This document shows, one piece after another, positions 1-10,500 of a stretch of DNA of 25,119 nt (position 1 is the first letter of the stretch; each line of letters opens with the position of its first letter). Both the position numbers and the translations under genes were made by a program. The stretch is taken from IMG/VR virus record IMGVR_UViG_3300009507_002720, positions 1 through 25,119 of that record; one strand, given 5' to 3'. Origin of the DNA: a virus. The notes under the pieces are model-generated. The model made no database searches. It was given only the letters and a program-made list of their open reading frames with translations, and had not been told where the DNA came from.

Positions 1-813
1 GCCTTCTCCAAAGATAGTTCTTAATACTGCAAAATCTGGTTTGCTTAGTACTGGAGCAAAGTATGTGTTAAACAATGCATAACCTAGTGGATTATTTGCA
101 AGTAAGCCTGCTGGTGTACGCATGTCGTCTGCCCACTCAGGACTAAGACTTCCGTTCTCCCAAAACTCGCTCATATCCCACATTGACCAGTTTAACAAGT
201 AGGTGTATTCTGTGTATGCAACTGCCGCCGCTTCTGGATCGGTATTCCAATCAGTAGCATAACCACTTGGGTCATATTGTGCATTATCGATTGCTTGTTT
301 CATTGCTAAATGTAATGCTGTGTTTTTCCAGTCAAAACTTGGTTCATTACCAATTCTAATATCTGGATTCATTTCTATTGCATCTGAACTACCAGGCACC
401 GCACCTGGAATACCAAATGCATGTACAGTATGGAATACGTGTTCCATAATTTCTTCTATATCTCTACGCTGTGTTGGAGGATTATTTCCGTTGGTATTTT
501 TATACCATACCATATCCTTTTGAGCAACACTATCATTGAATTCTTGCAGTCCTGCATAACTTGCTATGCCGGCATCTTCTAACCAGTTAGGTGTATATGT
601 ACTTCCACCGCCATAGCCAACTCTTTGCACTGTAGGTATTCCTGCGTGTTTTGTTCCTACGTCACCTTTTAGTGTTTTAATAAAATTGCGTTGATGTGTG
701 GTGTTAATACCAGCACCGTTAGGATCAGTAATTAAGTCAACTACTCTTGCTGTTTTCTTAGCCCATTCATCAGGTACTCTTGGTGCGCCACCTACTTCGC
801 CAGCAACAACAAA
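1..813 (-). CDS. Start-less coding region of unknown function, runs off left edge
   Basis: Translating the minus strand from 813 to 1 gives 271 uninterrupted codons with natural-looking composition. No in-frame ATG, GTG or TTG occurs before an ATG at 513. The stretch follows TGA (822-820), TTA and TAA (816-814) in the same frame as the 705-aa gene upstream, so it looks like a continuation cut off by two stops. The first residues read FVVAGEVGGAPRVPDEWAKK. Around residues 121-137 is a histidine-rich stretch, EIMEHVFHTVHAFGIPG, with an EHxxHxxH pattern that could bind metal. The C-terminal part is rich in Trp, Tyr and Asn (for example NPLGYALFNTYFAPVLSKPD). It is not confidently recognised; I have an impression of similar stretches in marine phage and bacterial proteins, but that is memory only. 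It may be a broken gene, a gene that lost its 5' end by recombination, or an assembly artefact. The 3' end lies outside the window. Confidence 0.6.
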
Positions 814-819
814 TTATAA

Positions 820-2937
820 TCAGTTTACAGTTAAACTTCGATCAAACACTGTACCGTTGTTCTCAGCAATTAATGGACCTTGTACATAATCTGTTTCTGT
901 TACAACAGGTCTAAGTACTTCATCACCTAAGTCTAGTTGTGTATCATCGCCTGTAAATATATATCTTTCGTCGTTTCTATTTACACCGTTACTATCAAGT
1001 AATGTTGGTGTACCTTGTTTATGATTACTTCGTTGCGCCAAGTCTGCTTTTAATTGCATTGAACCTTGTTGTACAAATGACTTTTTTGTTTCACCTGTTT
1101 TGGCTTTTGCAGGATCGATAAGTTCTACATATATAACTTCGTATACAACATTTTGTGTACCTGGAGTTTTGGCTACTGCACTTTTTAAAGAACCAATATT
1201 AAATCTACGCTTTCTATGCCACTTTTGACTTGCTATTGAAAACTCGTCTATAGTTTTAGTTTCAATTCCTGCGTATGCTAATATTTTGATATCACGTTGA
1301 ATCCCAAAGTTTGGATCATTTGGTCTATAAATGCTGGTTGGTGGAAAGTTTGCAGGATTACTGATAAACTCTTGATATGCATTTCGTTTAGTTTCTTTTA
1401 AGTAAGGTTTCATAAACAAGTTACTATACTGCCTATCATCATCATCGATTACATTAATAGTAAATTTCTTAGTTGTTGCACTAAATCCAAATCTATCTTT
1501 TGCTTCAACTGTAAATGTATATGTTCTATCAATACTTGTAGTATCGTTATCGAATGTCATGTCGTCATTGTCAAAAAATGTTAATCCATCTTTTTCACTA
1601 TCACCAAATTGTACAACAGTACCTGTAATTTCACCATTGTACTGTAGTGTAAGTCCTGGTGGCAAACGTCCGCTACTTAATGTGTAAAACAAAGGAGCAT
1701 CAGGTACTGTTGTAGTACCTTGTACTTTAAACACACTAATTTGATTAGCCGGTATTGATCCTAGTTTTGTATCACTTGTCCAAGCAATAGTACTATCTAC
1801 TTGTCCTAGTAAAGTTACTGTAAAAGTTTTATCTTTAAATGTTGCTACACTTAAGATATTATTATCACTAAGAACTAATTCTGCTCTAACTGTAAATTTA
1901 TATTCTTTTGTTATAATTGGTTGGTATGCAACTCTGCCTGCTATTTCACCAGTATTAATATCTAAGGTCATTCCGTCTGGAATCACACTGTTTGTACTGT
2001 CATCATTAAGTGGCATTAATTTATATCTTATTGCACCTTGCTGATTTTCATTTTTTAAAACTTCTAAAAATAATGTAATGTAATTACTTGCTCGACGAAA
2101 TCCAAAATCTTTTGGAGTAATCCAAACCGGAGTTCTAATATATGTGTTATCTGCTGTAAACACACCTGTTGCAACTTGTACAACAACATTGTCCGCACGT
2201 AAGAAATCTTCACCAACTACGTAGATAATAAAGTTTCTTTTTACAACATCAATACCATCACTTACACTAACTTTAAATTCGTAGTATCTGTTTAGTTTTT
2301 TTGGAGGATTGTAAACATAATTAGATAAAAGTTGTCCTTGAAAAAACAATGTACTTTTATTACTAAAATCATGCAAGTACATATCATAGTTACCAGTATC
2401 ATACTCACCAACTTTAGATTTTTTATCTAATGCAAGTAATGGTTCAACTACTCCTGATATTTTTCCTGTTTTTGACATATTGATGCCTGGAGGTAATACC
2501 CCGTCACCTTTATCTATCCAAAATTCTAAACTTTTGCCTTCTGGTAAATCAACATCAGTTGCTACTAATTGAAAATCAATAATTTCATTGTCTAATATAA
2601 AGTATCTATTGTTTACAGGACTATTACCAATTGGAAGTCTACCTTCTTTAGTTTTCCAAACTGGCTCATCTGCACCATTTACTACTATTTTATAAGTTCT
2701 ATCTTCAACATCATTACTTAATGTAGAACGTAATACAAATCTAAATGATGTAGTTCTTTCAACTTGAAGTGGCGTTCCAATAATATTATTTTGATATATT
2801 CTTAATCCTGGAGGTAAACTACCTGCAATAATTTTTAAACTGTCTGGACTGGCTACCAGAGGTAATCCTAAAGAAATAGTTTCTTCTTCGTTAGTTGTAA
2901 CGAGCACGGTCCCCGATGGTTGTGTCCAATTTGACAT
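820..2937 (-). CDS. Virion structural protein with four putative Ig-like (He_PIG-type) repeats
   Basis: This 705-aa protein was probably part of the tail or fibre. Four segments carry the He_PIG signature, a 'LPPGL...G.I.G' turn: SLPPGLRIYQNNIIGTPL near the N-terminus, VLPPGINMSKTGKISGVV, VIPDGMTLDINTGEIAGRV, and RLPPGLTLQYNGEITGTVV in the middle. They are separated by beta-rich stretches ending in motifs such as FTVTLLG and FTINVIDDDD. The remaining C-terminal 230 residues form a different, more charged domain. The gene starts 3 nt after the stop of the 183-aa gene, so the two are probably co-transcribed and translationally coupled; no strong Shine-Dalgarno is present beyond GGGG. It ends with TGA at 822-820, immediately followed by an in-frame TTA, TAA and a long open frame. 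Surface Ig-like domains of this kind are common in phage tails, where they are thought to aid weak carbohydrate binding. The role here is inferred. Confidence 0.8.
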   Translation of the reverse strand: MSNWTQPSGTVLVTTNEEETISLGLPLVASPDSLKIIAGSLPPGLRIYQNNIIGTPLQVERTTSFRFVLRSTLSNDVEDRTYKIVVNGADEPVWKTKEGRLPIGNSPVNNRYFILDNEIIDFQLVATDVDLPEGKSLEFWIDKGDGVLPPGINMSKTGKISGVVEPLLALDKKSKVGEYDTGNYDMYLHDFSNKSTLFFQGQLLSNYVYNPPKKLNRYYEFKVSVSDGIDVVKRNFIIYVVGEDFLRADNVVVQVATGVFTADNTYIRTPVWITPKDFGFRRASNYITLFLEVLKNENQQGAIRYKLMPLNDDSTNSVIPDGMTLDINTGEIAGRVAYQPIITKEYKFTVRAELVLSDNNILSVATFKDKTFTVTLLGQVDSTIAWTSDTKLGSIPANQISVFKVQGTTTVPDAPLFYTLSSGRLPPGLTLQYNGEITGTVVQFGDSEKDGLTFFDNDDMTFDNDTTSIDRTYTFTVEAKDRFGFSATTKKFTINVIDDDDRQYSNLFMKPYLKETKRNAYQEFISNPANFPPTSIYRPNDPNFGIQRDIKILAYAGIETKTIDEFSIASQKWHRKRRFNIGSLKSAVAKTPGTQNVVYEVIYVELIDPAKAKTGETKKSFVQQGSMQLKADLAQRSNHKQGTPTLLDSNGVNRNDERYIFTGDDTQLDLGDEVLRPVVTETDYVQGPLIAENNGTVFDRSLTVN

Positions 2938-2940
2938 AAT

Positions 2941-3492
2941 TTAAAGTGTCCCCATATCACTGCTGTATAAACCTGAAGATGTTATAGTACCATAATCAAT
3001 ATCAAATGCAAGTTGCATGTACTGTGCATGACTTGTAATGTTTGGAACAATATCGCCAAATTCTAATTGAGTACTAAAAACTTCACTGCCTTGGCTTGAT
3101 GTGTCTGTGATAGTTAATGTATTACCGACTAAGTTAGTTGTAATACCTGCACCACCTATAATACGCAATGTTTCACCATCGTCTACATTCATACTACCGC
3201 CGTCAGTAACTACTAACATGCCTTGTAGATCTGTGCTAATTTGTATGTCGTTCCCTGCAACTGCGGCAACAGACATATTTGTACCTGCTGTGAGGTTTTT
3301 AAATGTTAATTGATCGCCAACTTTGCCGGCAAATACAGCAACGCCTGACCCTATACCCGCGGCTGTTGTTGCTTCTGGTTGACGTAAGTCTAGTTCATCA
3401 AAGTTTTCGTTTACTTTACGAAATGCTTCTCTTAGATCATCACCTGTGCCATCGTTAGCAATATTACCAATGTTAATGTTTTGTATTGTCAT
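2941..3492 (-). CDS. Small tagged fibre/structural protein, 183 aa
   Basis: The first 35 residues (MTIQNINIGNIANDGTGDDL, continuing with REAFRKVNENFDEL) match the N-terminal tag of the 322-aa and 2481-aa genes. The rest is beta-rich, Gly/Thr/Val-dominated sequence ending DMGTL, as in short phage fibre or baseplate-associated proteins. The start has a good ribosome binding site (AAGGA, about 9 nt upstream), and an AATAAATA late-type box lies 18 nt before the ATG, making this the first gene of a late unit with the 705-aa gene. The tag suggests it docks at the same virion site as the larger fibres or assembles with them. No catalytic motif is visible. A structural role is well supported by context; the exact role is unknown. 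Confidence 0.8.
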   Translation of the reverse strand: MTIQNINIGNIANDGTGDDLREAFRKVNENFDELDLRQPEATTAAGIGSGVAVFAGKVGDQLTFKNLTAGTNMSVAAVAGNDIQISTDLQGMLVVTDGGSMNVDDGETLRIIGGAGITTNLVGNTLTITDTSSQGSEVFSTQLEFGDIVPNITSHAQYMQLAFDIDYGTITSSGLYSSDMGTL

Positions 3493-3510
3493 AATCTTTT
3501 CCTTATACTG

Positions 3511-3518
3511 TATTTATT
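3511..3518 (-). promoter_or_regulatory. T4-like late promoter box (AATAAATA)
   Basis: The minus strand reads AATAAATA, one mismatch from the T4 late consensus TATAAATA recognised by the gp55-type sigma factor. It lies between the stop of the 324-aa gene and the start of the 183-aa gene, 18 nt upstream of the ATG. Similar boxes occur at similar distances before two other gene clusters in the window. Confidence 0.5.
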
Positions 3519-3519
3519 A

Positions 3520-4494
3520 TTAACTACCCCAAGCAAAACGCACTGCTCCTGCACCGCCATTTTGTCCAGAGTGTGCTAAAAACCAACGATATGTAAAGTT
3601 AGAACTACCTGAATAAATTGTTTGCTCTCTAATTCTTCCGCCGGCGCCACCACCGCCACCTTGACCATAAGCATCACCACCTGAATCACCACCGTCGCCC
3701 CCGTCTGTTGCACCTGTGTAATTGTAAGGCCCTGATCCTAAAGCCGGAGCATCTGTACCTCCGCTACCTTGAGTAGTTCCTCCGAATAGACGCATACCGC
3801 CTCCGTCTCCTCCTGAAGCGGCTTTGTAATAATTATATCCACCTGCACTCCTGTAAAACTGTCCGAGTCCTCGACCGCCCATGCCGCCATAGCCACCGCC
3901 GCCTCCGCCACCTGCTGTAACTGTTCCAGCAGTGCCGCCATTGCCGCCTACTCTAAAATCATAATCTGTTGCGGCAGTTAAGAGAGCCGCATCTGCTTGA
4001 GCACTTCCACCTCCGCGATTAGTAGATCCACCATAACAATTTATTGCACCTATATCAGATCCGCTACGGCTCAATGTTACTGTTGTAGTACCACCCGCAG
4101 TAGCATTTGTTACAGTGCCTGCTTGAGGATATTTTTGACTTGCCCCGTTAATTGTTTCAAAAGGTGAATTTGTAGAAACTGATCCGCCGATACCGCCGTT
4201 ACCAACACTAACTGTGAATACATCACCTGGCTGAACTGTAAGTCCTGTTACTCTCGCATATGAACCTCCGCCACCACCGTTACCAGATCCAGATGAATAT
4301 TGCCCAGGTGGTCCACCTGCTCCTCCACCTACTGCGTATACATTTATGCTTGTTACACCTGTTGGAACTGTAAATGTTCCTGATGATGTAAGTAATTGTG
4401 ATCCTGCTACGGCACTTTGACTAGTGTCATTGATTGTAACAGAAGTTGATGTACCAATGCCATCTAGTGTTATTGTAAATGTTTCTGTTGCCAT
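3520..4494 (-). CDS. Glycine-rich adhesin / tail tip receptor-binding candidate
   Basis: This 324-aa protein begins with about 25 residues (ETFTITLDGIGTSTSVTIND) that are the second half of a Calx-beta repeat. A beta segment follows (TFTVPTGVTSINVYAVGGG), then a long region dominated by glycine runs such as GGGGGGGYGGMGGRG and GGDGGDSGGDAYGQGGGGG. Glycine-rich runs of this type form polyglycine-II sandwiches in the gp38 adhesins of T-even phages, with variable loops between them binding the host receptor. The alternating Gly runs and variable aromatic or polar inserts (YRSAGGYNYYKAAS, GPYNYTGATD) fit that layout. AAGGA precedes the ATG, and the start is 11 nt after the stop of the 2098-aa gene. 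The same Calx-beta plus Gly-rich unit also occurs inside that neighbour, so this gene is probably a duplicated and split-off copy. Assignment as receptor-binding is inference. Confidence 0.75.
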   Translation of the reverse strand: MATETFTITLDGIGTSTSVTINDTSQSAVAGSQLLTSSGTFTVPTGVTSINVYAVGGGAGGPPGQYSSGSGNGGGGGSYARVTGLTVQPGDVFTVSVGNGGIGGSVSTNSPFETINGASQKYPQAGTVTNATAGGTTTVTLSRSGSDIGAINCYGGSTNRGGGSAQADAALLTAATDYDFRVGGNGGTAGTVTAGGGGGGGYGGMGGRGLGQFYRSAGGYNYYKAASGGDGGGMRLFGGTTQGSGGTDAPALGSGPYNYTGATDGGDGGDSGGDAYGQGGGGGAGGRIREQTIYSGSSNFTYRWFLAHSGQNGGAGAVRFAWGS

Positions 4495-4505
4495 TTTAAA
4501 ATTCC

Positions 4506-7500
4506 TTAATCTGTTAAATTATCTTCAGTAACATTAATAGTAATAGTTGCACTATTGTTAAGAATTGTAAATGTACCAGTTAAACTTACTCCGCTAATAT
4601 CTGCACTTGATACACCAGTAATAGTGTATGGTACATTTGTACCGTTTGCTACATTTGTTGTGTCTAAAGTAATTGTGAAACTTCCACCTTCATCTACTGT
4701 TGACTGACTTGAGGATAATGAATATGTTGGTAAACTTATTTCTGGTTCTACTTGTAGACTTGTATCTAGTACCATTTTATATTCTACAAATCCTGATACT
4801 GATGTGCTTGTAGTACCGTTTACTAATCCGCCTGCTGTTGCTAACGTATCATCTACTGTTCCGCCTGTAGTATGTACTGAAATTGGAGAATTTGAATCTA
4901 TACTAACACTTCCATGTATTTCATATGTCCAATCCTCAACAGTTAATGTATCCGTGCCATCTGCTTGATTTATTGGAACACTAGCAATTACTCCACCAAC
5001 TCTACCTAAACTTGTTTGTGTACTAGATATTCCGTAACCACTTACCCATAATCTATTATTTGGATTTAATGTATTATCTAAACTACATTTATAAAGTCCT
5101 ACGTTTAAATTAGAACTAGCACTTGTATGTAAATTTCTAAACTTAGTATTACCAAGGTCTTCACTGAATGATATAACCATACCGCGTTTGTTAGTATTAG
5201 TACTATCTAAGTTTTGTTCACCAACTGCAAAAATTTTATTATTTCTTGTATCAAACTCAACATCTCTTAATTTTGGTTTTGTTACTCTATAGTCTTGTGT
5301 AATACTTTGTTCACCGATATCATTTAATACCCAATCAGTTGTAATGTCACCGTCAAGTGCGTTTAGTTTAAGAATGTGTGATTGTTCATAACCAGAATCT
5401 GGAGTATCTACATAACCAAGACCAACTATTGGATTGTCGTTTTGGTCGATTGTAATACCTGCTGGTTCAAACCCTGTACCTGTTGCGGCCACTACATAAA
5501 AGAACTTAGCATATTGTAATGTTAAAGAACTATTAAATTTACGAACAAATACTGTTTTTTCAGTACCATCACTTTTTAATTCAGATCCTGTAACATATAT
5601 GTTACCTGTACTGTCTACAGCAACATCGTGTGCAACACTTAATTTATCACTTGGAGATACTTTTCTAACAGTTAATACGTCACCGTTTGTTATATCTACT
5701 TTCATCATCCACATGCCACTATTCAAGTTTTGCAAATAGTTTGCACCTACTACAACAATATTACCATCACTTGTAAATGCCATTTCCTTAATACCTAAAG
5801 CATTACCGTCACTGTCCTGATAACTGCGTTGCCATAACACTGTTCCTGATGCATTTAATTTTGTAATATAAGCATCACTAGGATAATCAACACTTGGTAC
5901 ATTAGTTTCCCAATTCCATGATCCACTGTACCCTGTATAAATGTTTTCACTGCTGTCAACAATCGCACTTGTTAAGATATAGTTTTGTGTAAATGTACGT
6001 CTCCAAATTGGAGATCCTCTGTCAGTGTACTTAATTAATGCACAAGTTTTATTGTTGCCACTATCAAGTTGTTCAATAACAACTGAAGAAGCACTACCTG
6101 CATGTGCAACAAATTGGAACGTTGTATTATCTGAACGTGAAGTAGTAGGTCCGTAATGTGTAGTTGCCCAATGCTTATCTGCAATATAAATTTCACCATT
6201 CATATCAGTGTGTATACTACATTGATAATACTTACGTCCACCTACTGTAGGAGTATAACTTACTATTGCATTAGTTGTACCTTGATTTGCAACTGCATTT
6301 GTTTGATTTTGTGTTCCATTACCTTTTACATCTTTAATATAAAACGGATGTCCGCTTGCATTAATTGTCCAAGAAATAGTATCATTTCTATCAAATACCA
6401 ACGGAGGATTTAATCCACTAATTGTTCCATTTCTATCACTTCCTGAATTCCAAACATATCCACTTGCGCCGCTATTTGTAACTTGTCCTGTTAATGTTTC
6501 TTGAGTGCCATCACTTGTGTCGTTAATTGTTACATCAATACTTTGAGCATTATCAGTCATGTACGGTAGATAAAAGTTTTCATTAACTTGTGTAGTTTTT
6601 GTTAGGTCTTCAATTAGTTTAAGATTAAATGTTTCTGTGCCATCAAATGTATCATCTGCTGTAACTGTAAAAGTTTTACTATTTGCAACCTGTGTAAGTG
6701 TACCTCTAATATTTCCGTAGGTTGTGACTAATCCAGCCATATCAATATCTGCTGTTCCTATGCCTGTAATTTCATAAGGGAATAACACTTGCGGAACTGT
6801 TGTACTAAAATTATTAGTTACTGCTACTGTAAATGTACTGCCTTCGTTAGCATTAGTTTTATTAGACGAAAGTGTTAATTCAGGCGCTTCAAATTTATCT
6901 CTGCTTCCCGGATACATTATCCAAATACCACCGTCTTGTCCTGACTCTGCTCTAGTTCTACTACCAGAAGTTGCTAGGCCCATTACAAGCACACCGCCTG
7001 CACCTGCGCCAACTTCATAACTTGTTGTTGCAGGAGTTACAGTATCAACATTATTTCCTGCCTCACCGGCAACACCTGTGGTTACATTTCCTGCACCGCT
7101 TATTGTTAATGTTGGAACTGTTGTAGACGCAAATCCTCCACGTAGACCTGTAAGTTCTTTCGTAAGTGTTGTACCGCCGCCTCTTGCTCCGTAAGTAATA
7201 CCAGTACCACTTTGCCAGTTAGCAACATAACCATGTCCGCCACCTGTGCCTCCAGTTAATGCTGGAAGTACTGTATCATTGCCTTCAGCATATAAAATTA
7301 CTTCTGCTAATTTTGTTGTGTTTAAGTCTGTAGCACTTGTTGCAACACCGCCTCTAAATTCAATTATAGTAACTGGTTCATCTGCTGTGTAACTTCCACT
7401 TCTTGTAAATGTTCCACTACCGTAAGTTGTTGTTGTTTCAATTGCACTTGCACCATTTTCAACTCCGCCGAATGTATATTGTGCATTAGATCCTGACAAC

Positions 7501-10500
7501 ACAATAGTTGCTTCAGATCCAAAATCTTTACCTAAACTTTTATAAACATACTTAGGTGTAGCAGTACCATTACGTATTAGTACATAATATGCATCATAGT
7601 CAACTCCGTTGTCTGTCCAAGTTCCTGATTGTGCTAATACTGTTTTAATTTTTTCTCCTAGTACATAAGCGTACTCGTCATCATAATCATTAGAGCCTCC
7701 ACTTGCAACATCTAGTGTAATTCTTATACCGCTTGAGTAAGTTATATTATCACTACGTACATTTCCTGTAGTAGTGCTAGTCCAGTTATATGGTGATGTT
7801 TGTGCGTTACTAGGATCTAGTACAACGTTATATGGAGTTCCGTTACCGCCGACCGAGCCAGCACCAGCGCCGCCACCGCCGCCTCCAACAATCGCTGAAC
7901 CTAGTTGAAATCTCATTGAGTCACCACCTGCGCCACCTGCTTTACTGATTGTAAATGCACCAGTTGTTGTTCCACCTGCGCCGCCTAGTTTTCTTTGGTA
8001 AGGACTTATACTGTTAATTGAAACTGCTGTACTTGTTTGTCCGCCTCCTGCTACATAAGTAGTTCCGGCGTATGTAATTGTAGTATCGCCACCGTTGTTG
8101 TTACCTGTTCCTTTTGCACCAACATTATAAGTAATAGATTGTCCTGGAGTTACTGAAAGGTTATTAATAATACCAACTGCACCTGCTCCACCGCCACCAG
8201 TTATTTGTCCAGCACCAAGTGCGGCTATTGTACCAGCACCAGCACCTGCACCAACTGCTAGAATACTTACGCTAGTAACATCTGCTGGAATTAAAAATGA
8301 TCCAGATCCTGCTGTAGTTGCAATTTCATCACCGGCTACTAGTGTTGTACTTGTATCAATTATTGTTACTGTTGTGCTTACGTTGTCAACAGATGTAAGT
8401 GACATAGTAAGAGTTTCACTGCCTTCTGTTGTAAAATCTTCTGCCACTGTAAAGTTTATTCTTGTAACACTACCTACAACAAAATTTCCTGTAAGTGATC
8501 CTGTGCTAAGATCAGTAGCACTAATTCCTGTTATTGCATATGGAAGTTGTACTCCTGGTACTCCATTTGCTACAACTAGATCGATATAAAAATCATCACC
8601 TTCGTTTACTTCACCTGTATTTGCAACAAGATTGTATGTAATAGGTGAATTACTTGTATCATTAATTTGTACATCAATGTCTTGTCCGGCCGCCGCAAAA
8701 TTAAATGTTTCTGTACCTTCAAGCAATCCGTCTGCTGTAACAACGTATGTACGTGTAGTATCTGAACCTACAGTAAGAGTACCTGTTAGATCTGCATCAC
8801 TAAGATCTGCACTGGTTACACCACTAACAGTATAAGGTACACTTGTACCTGTTAAAACATTTGATGCAGTAAGTGTAATTGTAAATGTTTCGCCTTCTCC
8901 AACACTATCTCTTGAAGTTGTAAGAGCGTATTCAGCATCAGGTTTACTTGTGTCTACTAAAGTGACAGTAACAAATTTATTCTCAATATCAACAAGTGCT
9001 AATCTGAATGTTTCATTACCGTCATCAAACACATTATCTTCTGTTACAGAAAAGTTTAGTACTTGATTAGTTCCTATAATAAATGATCCAGATAAACTTG
9101 CATCTGCAATGTCTGCACTTTCGACTCCTGTAATTAAATAAGGAACAATAGTTCCGTTAACAAGACCAGTTGTAGTTAATGTAACTGTAAAACTTCCACC
9201 TTCATCTACACTTGAAGCACTTGCTGTTAGTGCATAAGTTGCTTCTTGAGCACCAGCATCAGCAACAATAGTTTCATCGCCTGCAATAGTTAATACGTTT
9301 GCCTCGTTATATGGTTGGTGTGCATATGCATTTGTACCGCCCATTAAACTTCTGTAGTTTGTGTAATCTGTTCCAGTATTGCCATTTTCATCTAACTGTG
9401 TTTTAGCACTAGATGTTATCCATGCTTTTGTTTGTGCAGTAGTTGAACTAGGTTGTATTTCTCCATAGGTTGCAATTAGTCCTGCAATTTGCGGAGCCGC
9501 CATAGATGTTCCGCCTATGTTAGCAATTCTAAATGATGTGTCATTGTATTGTGCATCTGTGAATCTATTTGTTGTACTTGTTGCACTAAAAATATTTGTT
9601 CCCGGTGCATATACATCGACACCCGGACCTTTTTCAGAACTTTGTGCTACTTGTTCATTACCGTCTGCATCTAATGCACTGTCAATATTACCTACCATAA
9701 GTGCATTTGTACTATAAGGTGATGATCCTCTATGATAGTATTTTGTTTGTCCAAAACTTGTTGTATAATAATTGTTATAATCTGGATCAGTTGGTGTTGC
9801 AATTTTATGATAGTTGTTGCCTGCGGCAATAACAACATGTACTCCTGCTTCAATTAATTCTTCTACATCAGCATCAACAGATGCGATCCTAACACCATGT
9901 CTATATCCTGTGCCATCAAATGCGCCTGTCATACCGTATGCAGTATTTTTAGAATTTCCAGTCCAAGATGCACCTCTATAGTTACCTCCATTAATGTATA
10001 GATATCTACTAAAGTATCCCCAACTCATGTTTATTACTGTAGGACGTTTTTGTCCTGTTAATACATCTGGAGTTTTTGCTTTGTGCCATTCTTTAACAAC
10101 ATCAAAAATATCACTTATTGGCATTCCATTATTTGGATCTGAAGATCCTTCTAAGCCTGCAATCTTTATAGAATATATTCTTGAATTTTTAGCCCAGCCG
10201 TATGTTTTACCTGCGGCAATACCTGCAACGTGTGTGCCGTGTCCGTCATAGTCTGTATAAAATCCTGTTGGTAATGTTCCGCTTACAACTGATTGTGCTT
10301 GATACCAATCAATCTCTTGTACTCGACTGATATTAAAAGAATCTTGAAACTCTGGATGGTCTGATTGTATTCCGCTATCTTGTACAATAAAGTCAACACC
10401 TGTTCCTGTAAGCGTATGCGTATAACCGCCAACAACTGCTCCACTTGAGTTATAAGGATTTGATAACGCACTCATTCTGCGTAATCCCCAATTTATATTA

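Noticed and set aside
814-822. Stop codon readthrough joining the 705-aa protein to the open frame behind it
   Set aside because: Two different stops (TGA and TAA) would both need to be suppressed, with no recoding signal visible; gene damage or recombination is simpler.
3738-3941. Short minus-strand frame rich in Ala, Glu and Val inside the Gly-rich adhesin
   Set aside because: It arises from reading Gly codons in another frame; no ribosome site and no independent context.
6156-6413. Plus-strand Cys/Ile-rich frame opposite the giant protein
   Set aside because: An antisense shadow of the cupredoxin-like coding region; odd composition and no start signals.
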